Assembly (NCBI GenBank): GCA_034440615.1
Contig: JAOTOM010002680.1
Location: 49,714-113,713 of the forward strand
DNA from: Ashinkailepas kermadecensis
Lineage: Eukaryota; Arthropoda; Thecostraca; Neolepadidae
DNA: 64,000 nucleotides
Direction of reading: 5' to 3'
The notes below the pieces were generated by a model. The model was not told the DNA's origin and made no database searches. It saw only the letters and a list, made by a program, of their open reading frames with translations. Position numbers and translations under genes: made by a program. Below are positions 11,694 to 23,861 of this stretch, one piece after another. Within the stretch, counting starts at the first letter, position 1. The number at the start of each line of letters is the position of its first letter.

Positions 11694-12062
11694 CACCACA
11701 CACAGAGGCAGACCCCACCAACCGTCAGGCCGATAACGGCGTCCCACCACCACACGCAGAGGCAGACCCCACCAACCGTCAGGCCGATAACGGCGTCCCA
11801 CCACCACACGTAGAGGCAGACCCCACCAACCGTCAGGCAGATAACGGCGTCCCATCACCACACACAGAGGCAGACCCCACCAACCGTCAGGCCGATAACG
11901 GCGTCCCACCACCACACGTAGAGGCAGACCCCACCAACCGTCAGGCAGATAACGGCGTCCCATCACCACACGCAGAGGCAGACCCCACCAACCGTCACGC
12001 AGATAACAGCGTCCCATCACCACACGCAGAGGCAGACCCCACCAACCGTCATGCCGATAGCG
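11694..12062. repeat. 54-bp minisatellite, about 7 copies
   Basis: Units contain GACCCCACCAACCGTCAGGC and GATAACGGCGTCCCA with a 54-bp period. As 54 is a multiple of three, a + frame (11534-12214) reads an 18-residue repeat containing ADPTNRQADNGV, and the minus strand is open as well. Differences between units are mostly amino-acid changing (Ala/Val/Thr, Pro/Ser, Gln/His), which argues against a conserved protein. Confidence 0.93.
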
Positions 12063-12403
12063 GCGCCCCGTGCAGCCAGTCCCAGGAACGGGACAGACGC
12101 ATGGGATGTCCCCGACGAGCCGGCCGTCGCCATGACAACTGGCGGTGGCGGCGCATCGGTGCCGACGTCCGTCGTTCGCCCAGTCGGCGGCTGGGCCAGC
12201 GGGCAGCAGCATGAACCGCGCGGGTGTCATCAGCAGACGCATCGTGAGTGGCACTCGCTGTTCGATGTTGGCTGCCCGCGTCCGCCACATCCCATCCTCC
12301 AGACGGTGACGCTTCGCGGCGGTCAGGCTTTCGCTTCTCGCTGTGCAGGCTGCCTGCGCCCGACGCAATATTTGTCACCGTCTCATAACTCCGATCACCG
12401 TCT

Positions 12404-12535
12404 CATAACTCCTCTTCGATCGGCCCGTCCGTTTCTCCTTCCTGCTAGTCGCGTGCTATGGGCAGGGCTGCCGTGGCCTCCTCTACGATCGGCCCGTCCG
12501 TTTCTCCTTCCTGCTAGTCGCGTGCTATGGGCAGG
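12404..12535. repeat. ~67-bp direct duplication
   Basis: CGATCGGCCCGTCCGTTTCT and GTCGCGTGCTATGGGCAGGG occur twice. A third partial copy (GATGGCCCGTCCGTTTTTGC) lies at about 12580, inside the start of the 9-bp array. Confidence 0.85.
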
Positions 12536-13276
12536 GCTGCCGTGGCTGCCGTGGCTGCAGTGGCTGCCGTGGCCTCCTACGATGGCCCGTCCGTTTTTGC
12601 TACGCGTGTGGGGCTACCTTGGCTACCGTGGCTGCCGTGGCTGCCGTGGCTGCCGTGTCGTGGCTGCCGTGGCTGCTGTGGCTGCCGTGGCTGCCGTGGC
12701 TACCGTGGCTATCGTGGCTATCGTGGCTACCGTGGCTGCCGTGGCTGCCGTGGCTACTGTGGCTGCCGTGGCTGCTGTGGCTGCTGTGGCTGCTGTGGCT
12801 GCCGTGGCTGCCGTGGCTGTCGTGGCTGCCGTGGCTGCCGTGGCTACTGTGGCTGCCGTGGCTGCTGTGGCTGCTGTGGCTGCCGTGGCTATCGTGGCTA
12901 CCGTGGCTGCCGTGGCTGCCGTGGCTACTGTGGCTGCCGTGGCTGCTGTGGCTGCCGTGGCTGCCGTGGCTGCCGTGGCTGCCGTGGCTACCGTGGCTGC
13001 CGTGGCTACCGTGGCTACCGTGGCTGCCGTGGCTGCCGTGGCTACCGTGGCTGCCGTGGCTACCGTGGCTGCCGTGGCTACCGTGGCTGCCGTGGCTGCC
13101 GTGGCTACCGTGGCTTCCGTGGCTACCGTGGCTGCCGTGGCTACCGTGGCTGCCGTGGCTACCGTGGCTGCCGTGGCTGCCGTGGCTACCGTGGCTGCCT
13201 TGGCTACCGTGGCTGTCGTGGCTACCGTGGCTGCCGTGGCTACCGTGGCTGCCGTGGCTGCCGTGGCTACCGTGAC
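12536..13276. repeat. 9-bp satellite (GTGGCTGCC), about 80 copies
   Basis: Monotonous GTGGCTGCC / GTGGCTACC units with a few ATC or CTG variants. All + frames lack stops and read Val-Ala-Ala, Gly-Cys-Arg or Leu-Pro-Trp repeats. The array sits between two copies of a 19-bp direct repeat, GCACTCGCTGTTCGAYGTT, at 12251-12269 and 13401-13419. Confidence 0.96.
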
Positions 13277-14479
13277 CGTCGCTGTTCAGCTCCGACTCGG
13301 TGTCGCCACAGCTTCCCAGCCGGCTGCCGCCGCCACCAGACGGCTGCCGCCACCACCGGTGGCTCGAGAATGTCTGTCGCCCGCCGGCTGGATTATGTCA
13401 GCACTCGCTGTTCGACGTTCGGTGTTAACCCTGCAACAGTGATGCACACCCAGAGGCTCCAGTTGCAGTCCCGATCACCCACACCTCCCTCCTGAGCAAC
13501 GCTGATCCTGGTCTTACTCCTGGACTGGTTCCTTGTTCTGTACATGACCCTGCTCCTACTCGTGATCATATTCCCTTCTTGCTTTTGCTCCAGCCCCTAA
13601 TCCTACTCCTACTCGTACTCGGTCCCGCATCCCACCCCTAACCCTCTTTTTGTTCCTAATCCAGCACCTGCTCCTGGTCCTGCTTTTTAAAAGTATTAAA
13701 TGTTCATAGTCATGCTCCTTATCCTGGTTTCTCACCCGATCTTGTGGCCCATCTTGGTCCTGTTTTCGGCCCTGGCCCTACTCTGTTTGATCATGTTCCC
13801 CCAACTGCTTTTGGTCCGTTCTTGCCTTGGTCTTGTTTCTGGTCATGGCCCAGTTCACATTCCATTTCCCCTGTTTGTTGCATGCCCTGTTCTTGGCCTT
13901 CCCCCTAATGCCTGTCTCTGCTCCTTCACCTGAACCCACTATTGCTGGTCGGACCGGCATAATTCCCACATGAGCTCGCGCCTGTCTCGACCATAGCCAC
14001 CACAGGGTAGATGCCGGTAGCGCTGCTGTCGACAGACTGACCCCACCCGATCCCCGCCCCACTCGAGTTTTATTTACGCAATCAATAATCGGCAATGCCC
14101 ACTACTAACGAGGCCAATTCACTAAACATAACGTTCAGAACACATGCGCAGCTGCGCTATTGAACGGACGCATTTGGAGAGACCAGGTCTCGCATCGCTC
14201 TCACAAATCGCGCAGGAAAAAAAACGTGGAACGCAGATAGGAAAGTCATGATGAGGTAGCATGCTTAAATATGTGAATGAGTGTGGTGGGACGTGGTCGC
14301 AGCCACGTGAAATACTGGTGAGGATCATGAAATATGCGGCTACAGTGGTTAAGTAGAAAAAGGTCGCGTGTTAGATCCTGTTGCATTGCGCTATGTTATA
14401 AACCACTTCCAATAGTTGTAATAGTCTAGTCTTTTTGATATGGCAATAGCAGGAGAAAATGTTGGGATGTAAGACCGAG

Positions 14480-14481
<2 letters not shown>
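13277..14481. other. Pyrimidine-rich low-complexity then unique sequence
   Basis: 13500-13930 is C/T-rich on the + strand with irregular CCTGCTCCTACTC-like phrases, probably a decayed simple repeat. 13930-14480 is unique. No gene recognised. Confidence 0.45.
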
Positions 14482-14533
<52 letters not shown>

Positions 14534-14675
14534 CGAGAGCGAGAGCGAGAGCGAGAGCGAGAGCGAGAGCGAGAGCGAGAGCGAGAGCGAGAGCGAGAGC
14601 GAGAGCGAGAGCGAGAGCGAGAGCGAGAGCGAGAGCGAGAGCGAGAGCGAGAGCGAGAGCGAGAGCGAGAGCGAG

Positions 14676-14729
<54 letters not shown>
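14482..14729. repeat. Nested microsatellite (GA)n-(GAGAGC)n-(GA)n
   Basis: A perfect GA run, then about 26 hexamers GAGAGC, then a second GA run, all purine-rich on the + strand. The polypurine mirror symmetry could form triplex structures. The Arg-Glu, Ser-Arg and Ala-Leu open frames across it are repeat artefacts. Confidence 0.98.
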
Positions 14730-14730
<1 letters not shown>

Positions 14731-14890
14731 CAAGAGGCCGGGCAAGGGTATTCGTGTGCGTACTGTGTGTGTGTGGATTTGGTTAGATGCTGCGCATGTG
14801 ATTGTGTTAGACTGTGTATGGAGCCGATCTCATCAGGGTCCACGATGTCGACATTATGCTTAATGATGGCTTGTTGTTTCAAATTTATAT

Positions 14891-15136
14891 TTATTCTGTT
14901 GAGCTGTCGAACATACTTGGAATGGATATGCTGATTGTATCAGCGTCGATAATACTGCTTGCGTGGGTGCTTTTGAAATGTACGCCAACCGCCGTGTCGT
15001 CTGGCTTTGTTTTTGCGTCCCTGATGTGCTCATTAAATATGTCTCTAACGATGTGTTTTGTTTCTCCTATGTACGTGATAATCACGGTACGGTATAGCTG
15101 GCAGGTAATGAGCAATCGGAATCTCATGGTCAGCAA
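14891..15136 (-). mobile_element. Penelope-like element remnant: GIY-YIG-type C-terminus
   Basis: The minus strand reads YIGETKHIVRDIFNEHIRDA and, after a short gap, VGVHFKSTHAS. This matches the YIGET ... R..EH ... D..VG.HF...H pattern of the GIY-YIG nuclease domain at the C-terminus of Penelope-like elements. The reverse-transcriptase region is not found upstream, so this is a 5'-truncated remnant. The sequence continues open for a while towards 15284 in another frame. The nested GA microsatellite lies about 160 bp beyond its 3' side. The assignment rests on a short motif, but the spacing of conserved residues is good. Confidence 0.7.
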
Positions 15137-15290
15137 TTGGTTCGGAGATACTCAAAGGATGGTTTAATCCCATCCACCCAGCATTCACTAGTAGTTCAAT
15201 AGGCATTAAGCCCGGACATCTACGAAGAACATATTGAAAGTAGGGGGTCTTGATAGTTTCGTGTTTTATATACAAATGGCGCAAAGTTCA

Positions 15291-16732
15291 CATACAAAAT
15301 ATTGAGGATCTCTCCCCTTCCCATCCACTGGGCCGATTATATGACTAAGCTCAACATTTCTTCATGATGCTAGATAATCCGATGGCTATAAGCTGTGCCT
15401 ACATATGAATGCTTTTGTTTAAAACTGCGCTCGGGTACTTCCTCCTGACGCCGAAATTGTGAGCGACCAATGGTGTTGGTCTGATAAATCACACGTTTCG
15501 TCGGAACTGCAGGAAATTGCGTTCACCTATATTAATACAGTTGTGATGAATGCTAGATTGTGTTCTTAGTTCCAATTTTGATGATGCGCTGTTCGGTATT
15601 TAATTCGTTTGCATTGATGCATTCGCCATACGTATATTATTTTCAATGGTGAACATGAACGTAGATGTTGCTCGGGCCACAGGTGTGCAGAATACGACGG
15701 CAAAGAATCCGTGGTCTGCTTTACATTTAGTTGTTCACCTAGAACCATAAGGCCTTTACATAGAGCCCGATATCACATTGCATAAAGATATCTGAACTAA
15801 TTCTTTTAATATATTTGATTTATGTCAATTCCAAGGGAACGTGTAACAGACACGCCACGTACTAGATACGGGAGCTCATGAACGCTTGCCTGCAGCCTTT
15901 TACCATACAAATTGTAAAATTGTCTCATTAGGTTTCGAGGTGATGTCATAACATTGGAGTCATGGTTTCAGATGCCAGCAGGGGTGGAGATTCCCATTCT
16001 TGACGGGGGGGGGGGGGTCACCTACTCTTCAAAGTTGCTGAGGCTTAGCACGTGACCTATGGACATTGACTGGAAAAAATGACATGAAGAATCCATTTGC
16101 TACCCACAGTTATTTTGGAAAAGCTCCACCCATGGTTACTAGATATGTTTCCGACGATATTGTAAAGCAGCTATAAAAATCATCGCATGAGTTAATGGAC
16201 AAAGCACTTCATGATACGGTTCTGAACATGCTGGTGATACTACTAACGCGTATATAGCCACCACGCTGACATAGCCACCGCCCTGACATATATGACCACC
16301 ACGCTGACATAGCCACCGCCCTGACATCTCGCGTAACACACGCGTGATCGAGAGATCGAGTAATCGCGTGACACACACGTGACTTCCGACCGCACATCAG
16401 AGGTGCAAAAATGTGCCAATCGGATACCCTCTCTTTATTCCAAAGGCCAGTTTTGCAACATATCACATGCCGCCCTACTTAGTGCATTTATCTCTTTATG
16501 TTTACATTCCAGCGCCACAGTACCGCCACTGAAGATGCAGATCACCACCTAATTACTCATGGGAGTGCAAACATTTATTTTCCTCAGTCATTGATTCATT
16601 GGTGACAAGAAGTATTACATAGATGCACATAAAAGCAACATATTAGCAAGCCTAGCAATCATGCAAAGGTGCAGCATGCCAACAAAGGCTCAAAATTGCA
16701 TTGACACACTGGGTATGCTAGAACTGCAATAT
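15291..16732. other. Unique sequence with a small duplication at 16255-16328
   Basis: No gene recognised. CATAGCCACCGCCCTGACAT occurs twice within 16255-16328 as a ~40-bp duplication. A G-run lies near 16006-16017. Confidence 0.45.
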
Positions 16733-17656
16733 GTCATAAAGTCATAAAGTCATAAAGTGTTAAGGCTTAATAAGAGCCACAGGGGCCCATCTGGGTTAAG
16801 CCTATCTAGAAAAGGTACTAGAAATGTACATATTCTCACCCCAATCAATCCCTAATCCCAAGTTCCTAGGAAGCTATATATCCCAGCCCATCTAGCACCA
16901 TCCACCTGCCACCGCACAACACCCTCAACAATTGCAAGCTCCCCCATCATACCCTACCATAGCCCCTGCTTAAAGGTGTCTGTGCCATGCACATTTAACA
17001 TAAATATTATCCCCTCCATCCAAATTAGAAATCAAAAACAAGATTTTCCTGCCTAAAAAATTTGTCCACCCTACTTTTAAATACATTCAATGAGGAACTC
17101 CCCACAACATCAGCAGGCAGCCCATTCCACTGATCAACAACCCTTTGACTGAAGACCTGCTGTCGCTTAACTGTCCTACACCTCAACTTGTCTAACCTGA
17201 GTTGGTGACCCCTGTGTGATACTTTAAACTGAAGAGCACCATTTAAATTGACCTGATCTAGTCCTTTAACAATTTTGTACATTTCAATCATGTCCCCCCT
17301 TAATCTCCTATACTTGAGTGAGTACATATCTAATGCCACAAGCCTTTCTCCATATTCTAAGCTACCTAGTCCACTGATGAGTTTAGTTGCTTTGCGTTGC
17401 ACTCTTTCTAACTTGTCTATATCTTTTTCTAGGTAGGGGCTCCAAGCTTGCACAGAATATTCCAAGTGGGGTCGCACATATGCTAAGTACAGTTTTTTTT
17501 CATGACTTCCTTGCTCTTATACATCACACTTCTATTAGCGAGTCCCAGCATTCTGAGTGCCCTGTTCCTAGCCGAGCTACATTGTTTCTCTGCTTTAAGG
17601 TCATTTGAAACCAACACACCTAAGTCCCTTTCCTCTTCAATAACATCCAGTTCCCA
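16733..17656 (-). mobile_element. CR1-type LINE, 5'-truncated, copy A
   Basis: The minus strand encodes the end of a reverse transcriptase ORF (17477 to 17025), including RPHLEYSVQAWSPYLEKDID, LERVQRKATKLISG and a terminal WNGLPADVV segment, as in CR1/jockey-type LINEs. An upstream fragment with EEERDLGVLVS is in another frame. The A-run has 8 residues here but 9 in copy B, so a one-base deletion broke the frame. The 3' end (low coordinates) finishes with three copies of the octamer GTCATAAA (TTTATGAC on the coding strand), the kind of octamer tail known for CR1. Similarity to copy B (36308-37695) stops near 17656. There is no EN domain and the copy is inactive. Confidence 0.92.
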
Positions 17657-20600
17657 GGTCAACCAAGAATGTCAAATCAGTGTGCCTACACAACATACCA
17701 ATTTGTAACACCACACAATTCAGTTGTTGAAAGTGAATATAGATAAAATGTCAGATGCCAGAACAAGCTGAGGTTGATAAAACCGTAATATGACAATAAA
17801 TGTTCCAAAATTGCATTGCAACACCATGGGTACCAGGATGAAACAAAAGCAGACTGGTGCTGGATCATTGCCATCTAGAGCATTGTCCTCTCCAAAAATA
17901 AAAATATCCTCCATTTTATAGTTTGAAGGTGCCACATTCACAAAGTGTTGATTTACTATTTGGCATAAGGTTCGCAACTCCCTTGAATGTCACAGAGTGT
18001 TTCATGTACTACAAATAGGAAGGACACTATCCTCCCAGTGTGGACTTGTTCACAAACTTTCCTCTAAATCCAGGATTCAAAAACATACATTAAACACCAA
18101 GTGATGAAGTCCAATATATCACAAGGCAACAGGAAAAGCAAGCTTGTATTAAGATGTGGATTTCTGGAAAGAAATTTAGAGAGAAAATTGAACAAGTCAA
18201 ATAGCACATCAATGGCCATCCATGAATTACACTTTGAGAAAGGGCAGGGGTCCGCCAGATATCCACCCTCTCATCACGGGCAGTCCCAGGCAACCACCAA
18301 GGGGTATCAAAGTCAATGTACTTGGACAATGGACCTTCCATGGATCCATTTTGTATAACTCCATGGACTTCATACCTGGATATTATCGTACTTTAAGGTG
18401 TTCACGAGACAACTCTTGTACACATTTTACCCCCATGAAGCAAACAATGGTGTCGGTTTTGGTTTGGTTTGGTTAGGTTAATTTTTTTTAAGTTTGTAAA
18501 ACAATCAGAATTGATTTGCAACTTTAAAAGAAATATTTAAACTTAAAATGTCTTCTTCAAAAATATATTAGCCTAGGTTAGGTTATTTTTTATGTGCAAT
18601 TTTTTAAAAGGAAAAATGCTTTGAAAATGTTCTTTTTCAACTTGTTCACACATGGAATGGTATACTAGATTAGGTTTGGTCATGCCACATTTCTAAAACA
18701 TTATCTTATATGCTAAATTACCCAACGCCAACCCATTTTTGGTGTTGTTTTTCCTACTAACCGAAAGCATACATCTACAGAAGAAATAAGTGGCCACTTC
18801 ATGTTAACCACATTCATAAGCATCATATTAGAAAAAGGAATTTCAAGAATTCACAAATTACCTTCAAGTACAAATTTACCCGTTGGTGTTTCTGAATGCC
18901 ACTTTGAAACGCATGCTCTTTCTTCTTAGTTTGCTGTGCAGGCAGTTCAGGTTCCAAGAGCAGTTATAGTTTTGGCATCTGGGAAAATTCCATCGTTCCA
19001 AAAAACGTGTCTTGGTCATTAACCATGCAACACAGACGACCCACAATGGCATGACGTGATGGATATTTATTGAAAGAATTGCATGCTTGATATGAGTTAA
19101 ATTTTGCAAGAAAACAATGGTTTGATTTATATTTCAGAATCATGGAAATGATGAGTGTTTTTTTAGATAATCGAACATAAACTTGGTGATCGTAATTTAC
19201 TTTGTGTTTGTGATATTCGAGAATGCATTTTGAATATTTCAGTCGGTTTTTGACATTTTTATGACATAGCAATAAGCTTGAATTGTGCCAAACAACACAT
19301 GCATAGCTTAGCAATCGCTAGATAAGGACGCTATGGCTTTCATGACGAGATGATGTTCTGGATGTTTGAAATTTTCGCCCAAGCTGCTTTCCTAATCATG
19401 ACCAGGACTCCAATGAACCCCAAAGTCCCATGCTACTCACAATTAGGTGCATGACGCATAACTAAAGATGAACACACGTTTCCAACCACAGTTCCTTCGT
19501 CCGTTGGCGGCTGACAAGGATAATTCACGAATGGCGCAGCCGCGTCGTAATTGTATTGGCGCCTAATTATTGATAAATATCTTGAATGATTTTATGTTGA
19601 GAAAGTAGTGAACGAAGTTACTTCTTTTTGTTTTGTATTTACCCATCACACCATTAAAACATATTCGCGTTTCCATATTTAGGTCAGAATTCCTCGTTTC
19701 ACATCTCCATCATCGAGCATGAATTTATAAATTTATGTGCACCACTTGGCCACCGGCCCTTTAGTGCAGAAATGTCTATAGAGTTATAAGAAACACAATT
19801 AATACAAATGTTGCGAAATTTCGTTCACACTTCCGACATATCAGCTGGAAAATTAAAACCAAAGATTTGTTTTACAAAATAATCTTCACCAAAATGTTTC
19901 TACATGTTGTATCGCTAAATACCTGATATACTTTGTCTTGGGCCAAACGACTCGAGAGGGTGAACGGACCATCACTTTCTTCAATGGGGTACCCTATCTC
20001 AACCATCGCACTAATCAGCTTATGTTTCTCTGGTATTCGATCAATCAGATTTTATAATGACTTACGGTAGATATGTGGTTTCCCCGGACTGTTGCTACCA
20101 CAACACGAAGTGATATCCCGAAATATCTTCTAATCAGAAGCGGATACAGGGGGCGGGGGAGCAGTGGAGGCATGTATCCCCTCCGCATGGAAAGGTGGCT
20201 TCCCTCCAGGAAGGCTCGAGTGCACCCGCCCACCTTTCGCTCCAGGGATTTATCAAACGAAGGCTCACATCTCGCAGGAAAAGGCGAAAAGGCGAAAAGA
20301 CGAAAAGACGCCACTTCAGCATGCTTGAGTGCACCCCTTCTCCCGTTCAACGATTTTCTGCCGAATGCGTCGTTCCAAGGACTTTCGCAGTGGTGGCCCT
20401 CCGATGAAATGGTGCTACTCCAGACAAGTGCCCCCACCCACTAAAATTGTATGGATTCACCCCTGCTACAATTTTTCCATGTATGCATGCAACTTTGGTA
20501 AGCATCTTCATTTGCATGAAAAATCAATTTTATCACGGTGGTGGCTGCTAATTTTCTCAACAAGATTATGCTACCAAGGAGTTGCGCTATCAGGTCCATC

Positions 20601-22548
20601 TGCTACCCTCCATGGAGGATAAGAAGGTACTTTTTGCACCTCTGCCGCACATCTTATAATGTAAATACAATATGATTGAAAATAAAGAAGGCGTCCAACC
20701 TGCTTTTAAACACATTCAGCGAATGGCTCCCAGTTGCCCTGTAGAGACGGACCGACAACTGATCGCAGTACACGCGGTGCAGTGATGCGACCACCCCCCC
20801 CCCCCCCCCCCCCCTTCGCGGATGAAAGTGTCAGTGCACTTAAAACAGCGCAAATAACTGGTTTTTCATTTTCTCACACCATCAAAGCAGCACTGCGTGT
20901 CAACTGGCTCGCCACTGGCGTTGGAATCCGAACGCTCCCCTTTGATGCAGTGCAGATGTATGTATGCTATAGTTCAGCAGGGGTCAGAACCCCTGCTGAG
21001 CTTCAAAAGTCGCAGGCCGATTTCGTTGTCTTGGCGGCAAGCGACCGAGCTGAACAAGACGAGCTTAGCGAAGTTTAGTATATTGACCGTAATGTTAGAT
21101 GTGACGTCACAGGTCTGTTTAAAGCTTAAGTCTCGACCTCCTCGACGAAGTTTCGATTTTAGTCAAGCATCATAAAATTAAGCAGTGCAGCATCATGAAA
21201 TTAAGCAGTGCATAGCATTCGAGCAAGCAGAACCTTGCTCGAATTTCGGTGCCGTCATGAGCTTTGCTTCCGAAGATAGCCAAAAAAGCATTCATAAGCA
21301 AAGATAAGATCGAGGTCATGGTGGGACACGTGGTATTCTGAGGTCAAATATTGAATTTGTTCATATGCCCACGCTGTGTATGTTTCTACGCCAAATGTCG
21401 TTAGTAACCCTGCATAAGCAATACAAAACGTATCCGAGCGCATGGCGGTGAGGGGAGGGGGGTATGCCTCCTTATGCTATTTTTTCTACTGATTTAAGGG
21501 AAAATATTTTTAAAATCAAACGTCCCACTTGTTTCTGGTTTCAGACATTTCAAAGAACACTGATAAAAAAACCTTGAACTGTCAAAACCTAGTGCAGCGG
21601 TGCTGGCTCAACGATGACCGCACACTGCAGTGACGACGTGCCACACTCAATTTCTTGCAATACTGAGACCACTACTAACCATTTGACACATCACAACACA
21701 ATCATTTTGAAAGATATTGAGTTCAAGTTTGCTATGAACATTTACAATCTGAGTGTGAACTACATATATTCCGGTGTTGGTAAGTGTAAACGAAGTGGGA
21801 AAATCTAGATTTGTTTTAGTTTTGAAATTTTTCAGAACCGTGCTGCACAAAAAATATAATTCTGAGATAGTAGCATCATAGCCATTTCATATTCTGCCAA
21901 TTCCATGACGAAAACCGGTCGCTAATATTCCCTGTCCCTCGCTTTTTTGCGATAGTTTGTACACCCTTCATTTCGTTTAAAAGTCGTAGAAGGTGATACC
22001 ATCATGACGTCACTTACACCCCACCTGTTGTGAGCTAGGGTGTAATTTTGGGCCACAAGCTATGTAATTGATGTGTGAACAAGTCCTGAAGGTTCAACTT
22101 GATATCACTGCACGTTTACGAATTATTAATAAAAATCGCCAGGGGCAAATTCTACCACCAGCCAGTGGAACGGGGGATAAATGTCATATTCTAAGATGCA
22201 AGGGCAGAGTTTGCGGAACAATGTTCTTCTGCATTATCGCTTGGCATCCTACAGTAAAGCGTTTCAATTATAACACGTATTTGGTTATATTTCTCGACAT
22301 CTCATTAATTACTGCACGCTATTCGTACATTTCATGACCATATCAATTAAGAACCAAAAGCATCGGACTGATCAGTGGATTATGCATCCATTCATTGAGG
22401 TTAAGCAAGCGACGGTATGAGAATTACTTTATGAAACTTGTGTTGGGGAAGGGATTTTGCTGTCTAGTTTTAAAAATACTTTGTACTCGATATTCGGTCT
22501 CGTGCATATTTTTTTAAAGAAGTGAATATCATTCCTGTTCCAACAGCG

Positions 22549-22552
<4 letters not shown>
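17657..22552. other. Long unique stretch with no convincing gene
   Basis: About 4.9 kb with only short open frames. 20131-20466 contains GC-rich phrases (GCTCGAGTGC, CTCCAGACAAGTGC) also seen near 4150-4350, suggesting a short dispersed element, but I could not define ends. A run of 21 C lies at 20794-20814. A 24-bp phrase containing AAATTAAGCAGTGCA is duplicated near 21170-21213. TTAGGT-like words near 18470 and 18580 are isolated. Confidence 0.4.

Positions 22553-22590
<38 letters not shown>
22553..22590. repeat. (AT)n microsatellite
   Basis: Perfect AT dinucleotide run of 38 bp. It lies about 250 bp beyond the 3'-side ribozyme-like motif of the adjacent minus-strand Penelope-like remnant. 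Confidence 0.98.
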
Positions 22591-22593
<3 letters not shown>

Positions 22594-22840
22594 ATATACG
22601 AAAATGTTGGAATCCCGTATTCTTTTGTGCATGCAGAATTGAATGCAACAGCGTTCTCGACATTTATCTTCTTCTTATTCAAGCCTCCTAGTCGTCGAAC
22701 TCATGATCTATGATTATCAGTAAGATTATGTAAAACACATCAAAGTGGTGCAATGATTAGCACGGGTGTTATAATGTGAATAGTATAAGAAGTCAGCATC
22801 CATGTGGAACAAATCGTGATTAGAAGTTATTATATTTTGT

Positions 22841-22873
22841 GGACGTTTCAGCCAGCCTTGACCATCTTCAGGA
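22841..22873 (-). ncRNA. Degenerate hammerhead-like motif downstream of PLE
   Basis: The minus strand reads CTGAAGA, then T and a weak 4-bp stem with wobble pairs, then GAAACG. This resembles the CUGANGA ... GAAA hammerhead core that is known to occur in Penelope-like elements. It lies about 160 bp beyond the GIY-YIG ORF, on the expected side. One extra base follows the CTGAAGA core and the stem is poor, so catalytic activity is doubtful. Confidence 0.35.
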
Positions 22874-23035
22874 AATAACACAGTAGGACTCACGTAGGTG
22901 CAATGCAAGCATACAATTAAGTGATGATATATGCAGTTACAATTACAACACTTCCGATTCTGGAGGCACGCGATAATGAGATCACAGACATGCAACGATC
23001 ACAATACAAGGTACACAATACACAATGCACAATAG

Positions 23036-23660
23036 TCATGATGCACAGAGCATTTCACAAGCATGAAGAACACTCATGCACTTATGCATGAGTGTGTCTG
23101 TGGGTGGGTGTCTGTCATATAGGGGCAGATTGGTGTGTGTCTTTGTATGCGCATTCACGGTGGGGGCTGTTTCACGGATGTAGATGGTTTCAGCTGCCGC
23201 CAGGCGCCGCTGATCGCGACAGTGTAGCAGGATGGTAGTGTTAGCTGTTAATAGGTTTCTGATGAGATGTGTGCTGTGCTCTGTTGAAAGTTGACTTTTT
23301 GGACCACCAGTTTGGAGGTGCATGGTGAGGCGGCGGCTGGGTGTCGCAGTTGTGTGACCGATGTAGCATGCGTTACGGGTTTTGCGGTCCCCGATAGTGC
23401 ACTTGAAACGATATACTACGTCGGTCTGTTGCAATGTGGTAGGCTTGAAGGTGTTGCTGCGTCGAACGAGGGATGCTGCTTTTAGTGTCTGGTAGTAATG
23501 AGCGAAACGAATTGTATGATCATGCTGGACAGGTGTGGTGTTTTTTTTCAAGACAGTGTTGCGCATTGCCTTTTCATCCTTCCTCTATGCAAGGATGATA
23601 GTGTTTTGCAGTGGATGGTAATGCATTTGTTGGTGTCATGTGAGGTTTATCTGGAGTATC
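23036..23660 (-). mobile_element. Penelope-like element remnant with GIY-YIG domain
   Basis: The minus-strand ORF (23566 to 23036) reads VVYRFKCTIGDRKTRNACYI followed by GHTTATPSRRLTMHLQ, the GIY-YIG nuclease signature with its CxxG...C insert, then ETIYIRETAPTVN, the terminal E...I.E..P.iN box. An upstream frame fragment around 23570-23660 appears to extend the protein, but the RT domain is missing, so this is a 5'-truncated insertion. A hammerhead-like motif and an AT microsatellite follow on its 3' side. The domain looks intact, but the element cannot be autonomous without RT. Confidence 0.88.
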
Positions 23661-23861
23661 TGCTTGTATATCATGACATGTAATAATTCGTCAACATCGG
23701 TATTCTGCACCAGCTATTCACGATTCATGAACTCCCCGCTGGATGTGTAATTCGCACAGGCCTACATGAGCTTTGTGGAAGAAAAGTACTGCATGAATAC
23801 TCCATCCAACCGTTCATGTACTAAAGGTGCTAAGATGACATTTTTCTTAATGACCAGACCA

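Noticed and set aside
11534..12368. 226-codon + frame and 244-codon minus frame over the 54-bp array
   Set aside because: Both strands are open because the unit is a multiple of three without stops; unit differences are mostly amino-acid changing.
12051..13495. Long Ala/Val-rich, Gly-Cys-Arg-rich and Leu-Pro-Trp-rich frames (218-463 codons)
   Set aside because: All three forward frames of a 9-bp repeat are open at once, which is a property of the unit and not of a gene.
14810..14860. CTGATGA on the minus strand near the PLE remnant at 14891
   Set aside because: No GAAA follows at a suitable distance and the stretch reads as part of a coding frame, so it is not called a hammerhead.
14371..14882. 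Ser-Arg (RS-domain-like) and Arg-Glu frames
   Set aside because: Direct translation of the GA/GAGAGC microsatellite; no RNA-binding domain or other coding sequence attached.
18460..18595. Telomere-like GGTTAGGTTA words
   Set aside because: Only isolated one- or two-unit matches within AT-rich sequence; no tandem telomeric array.
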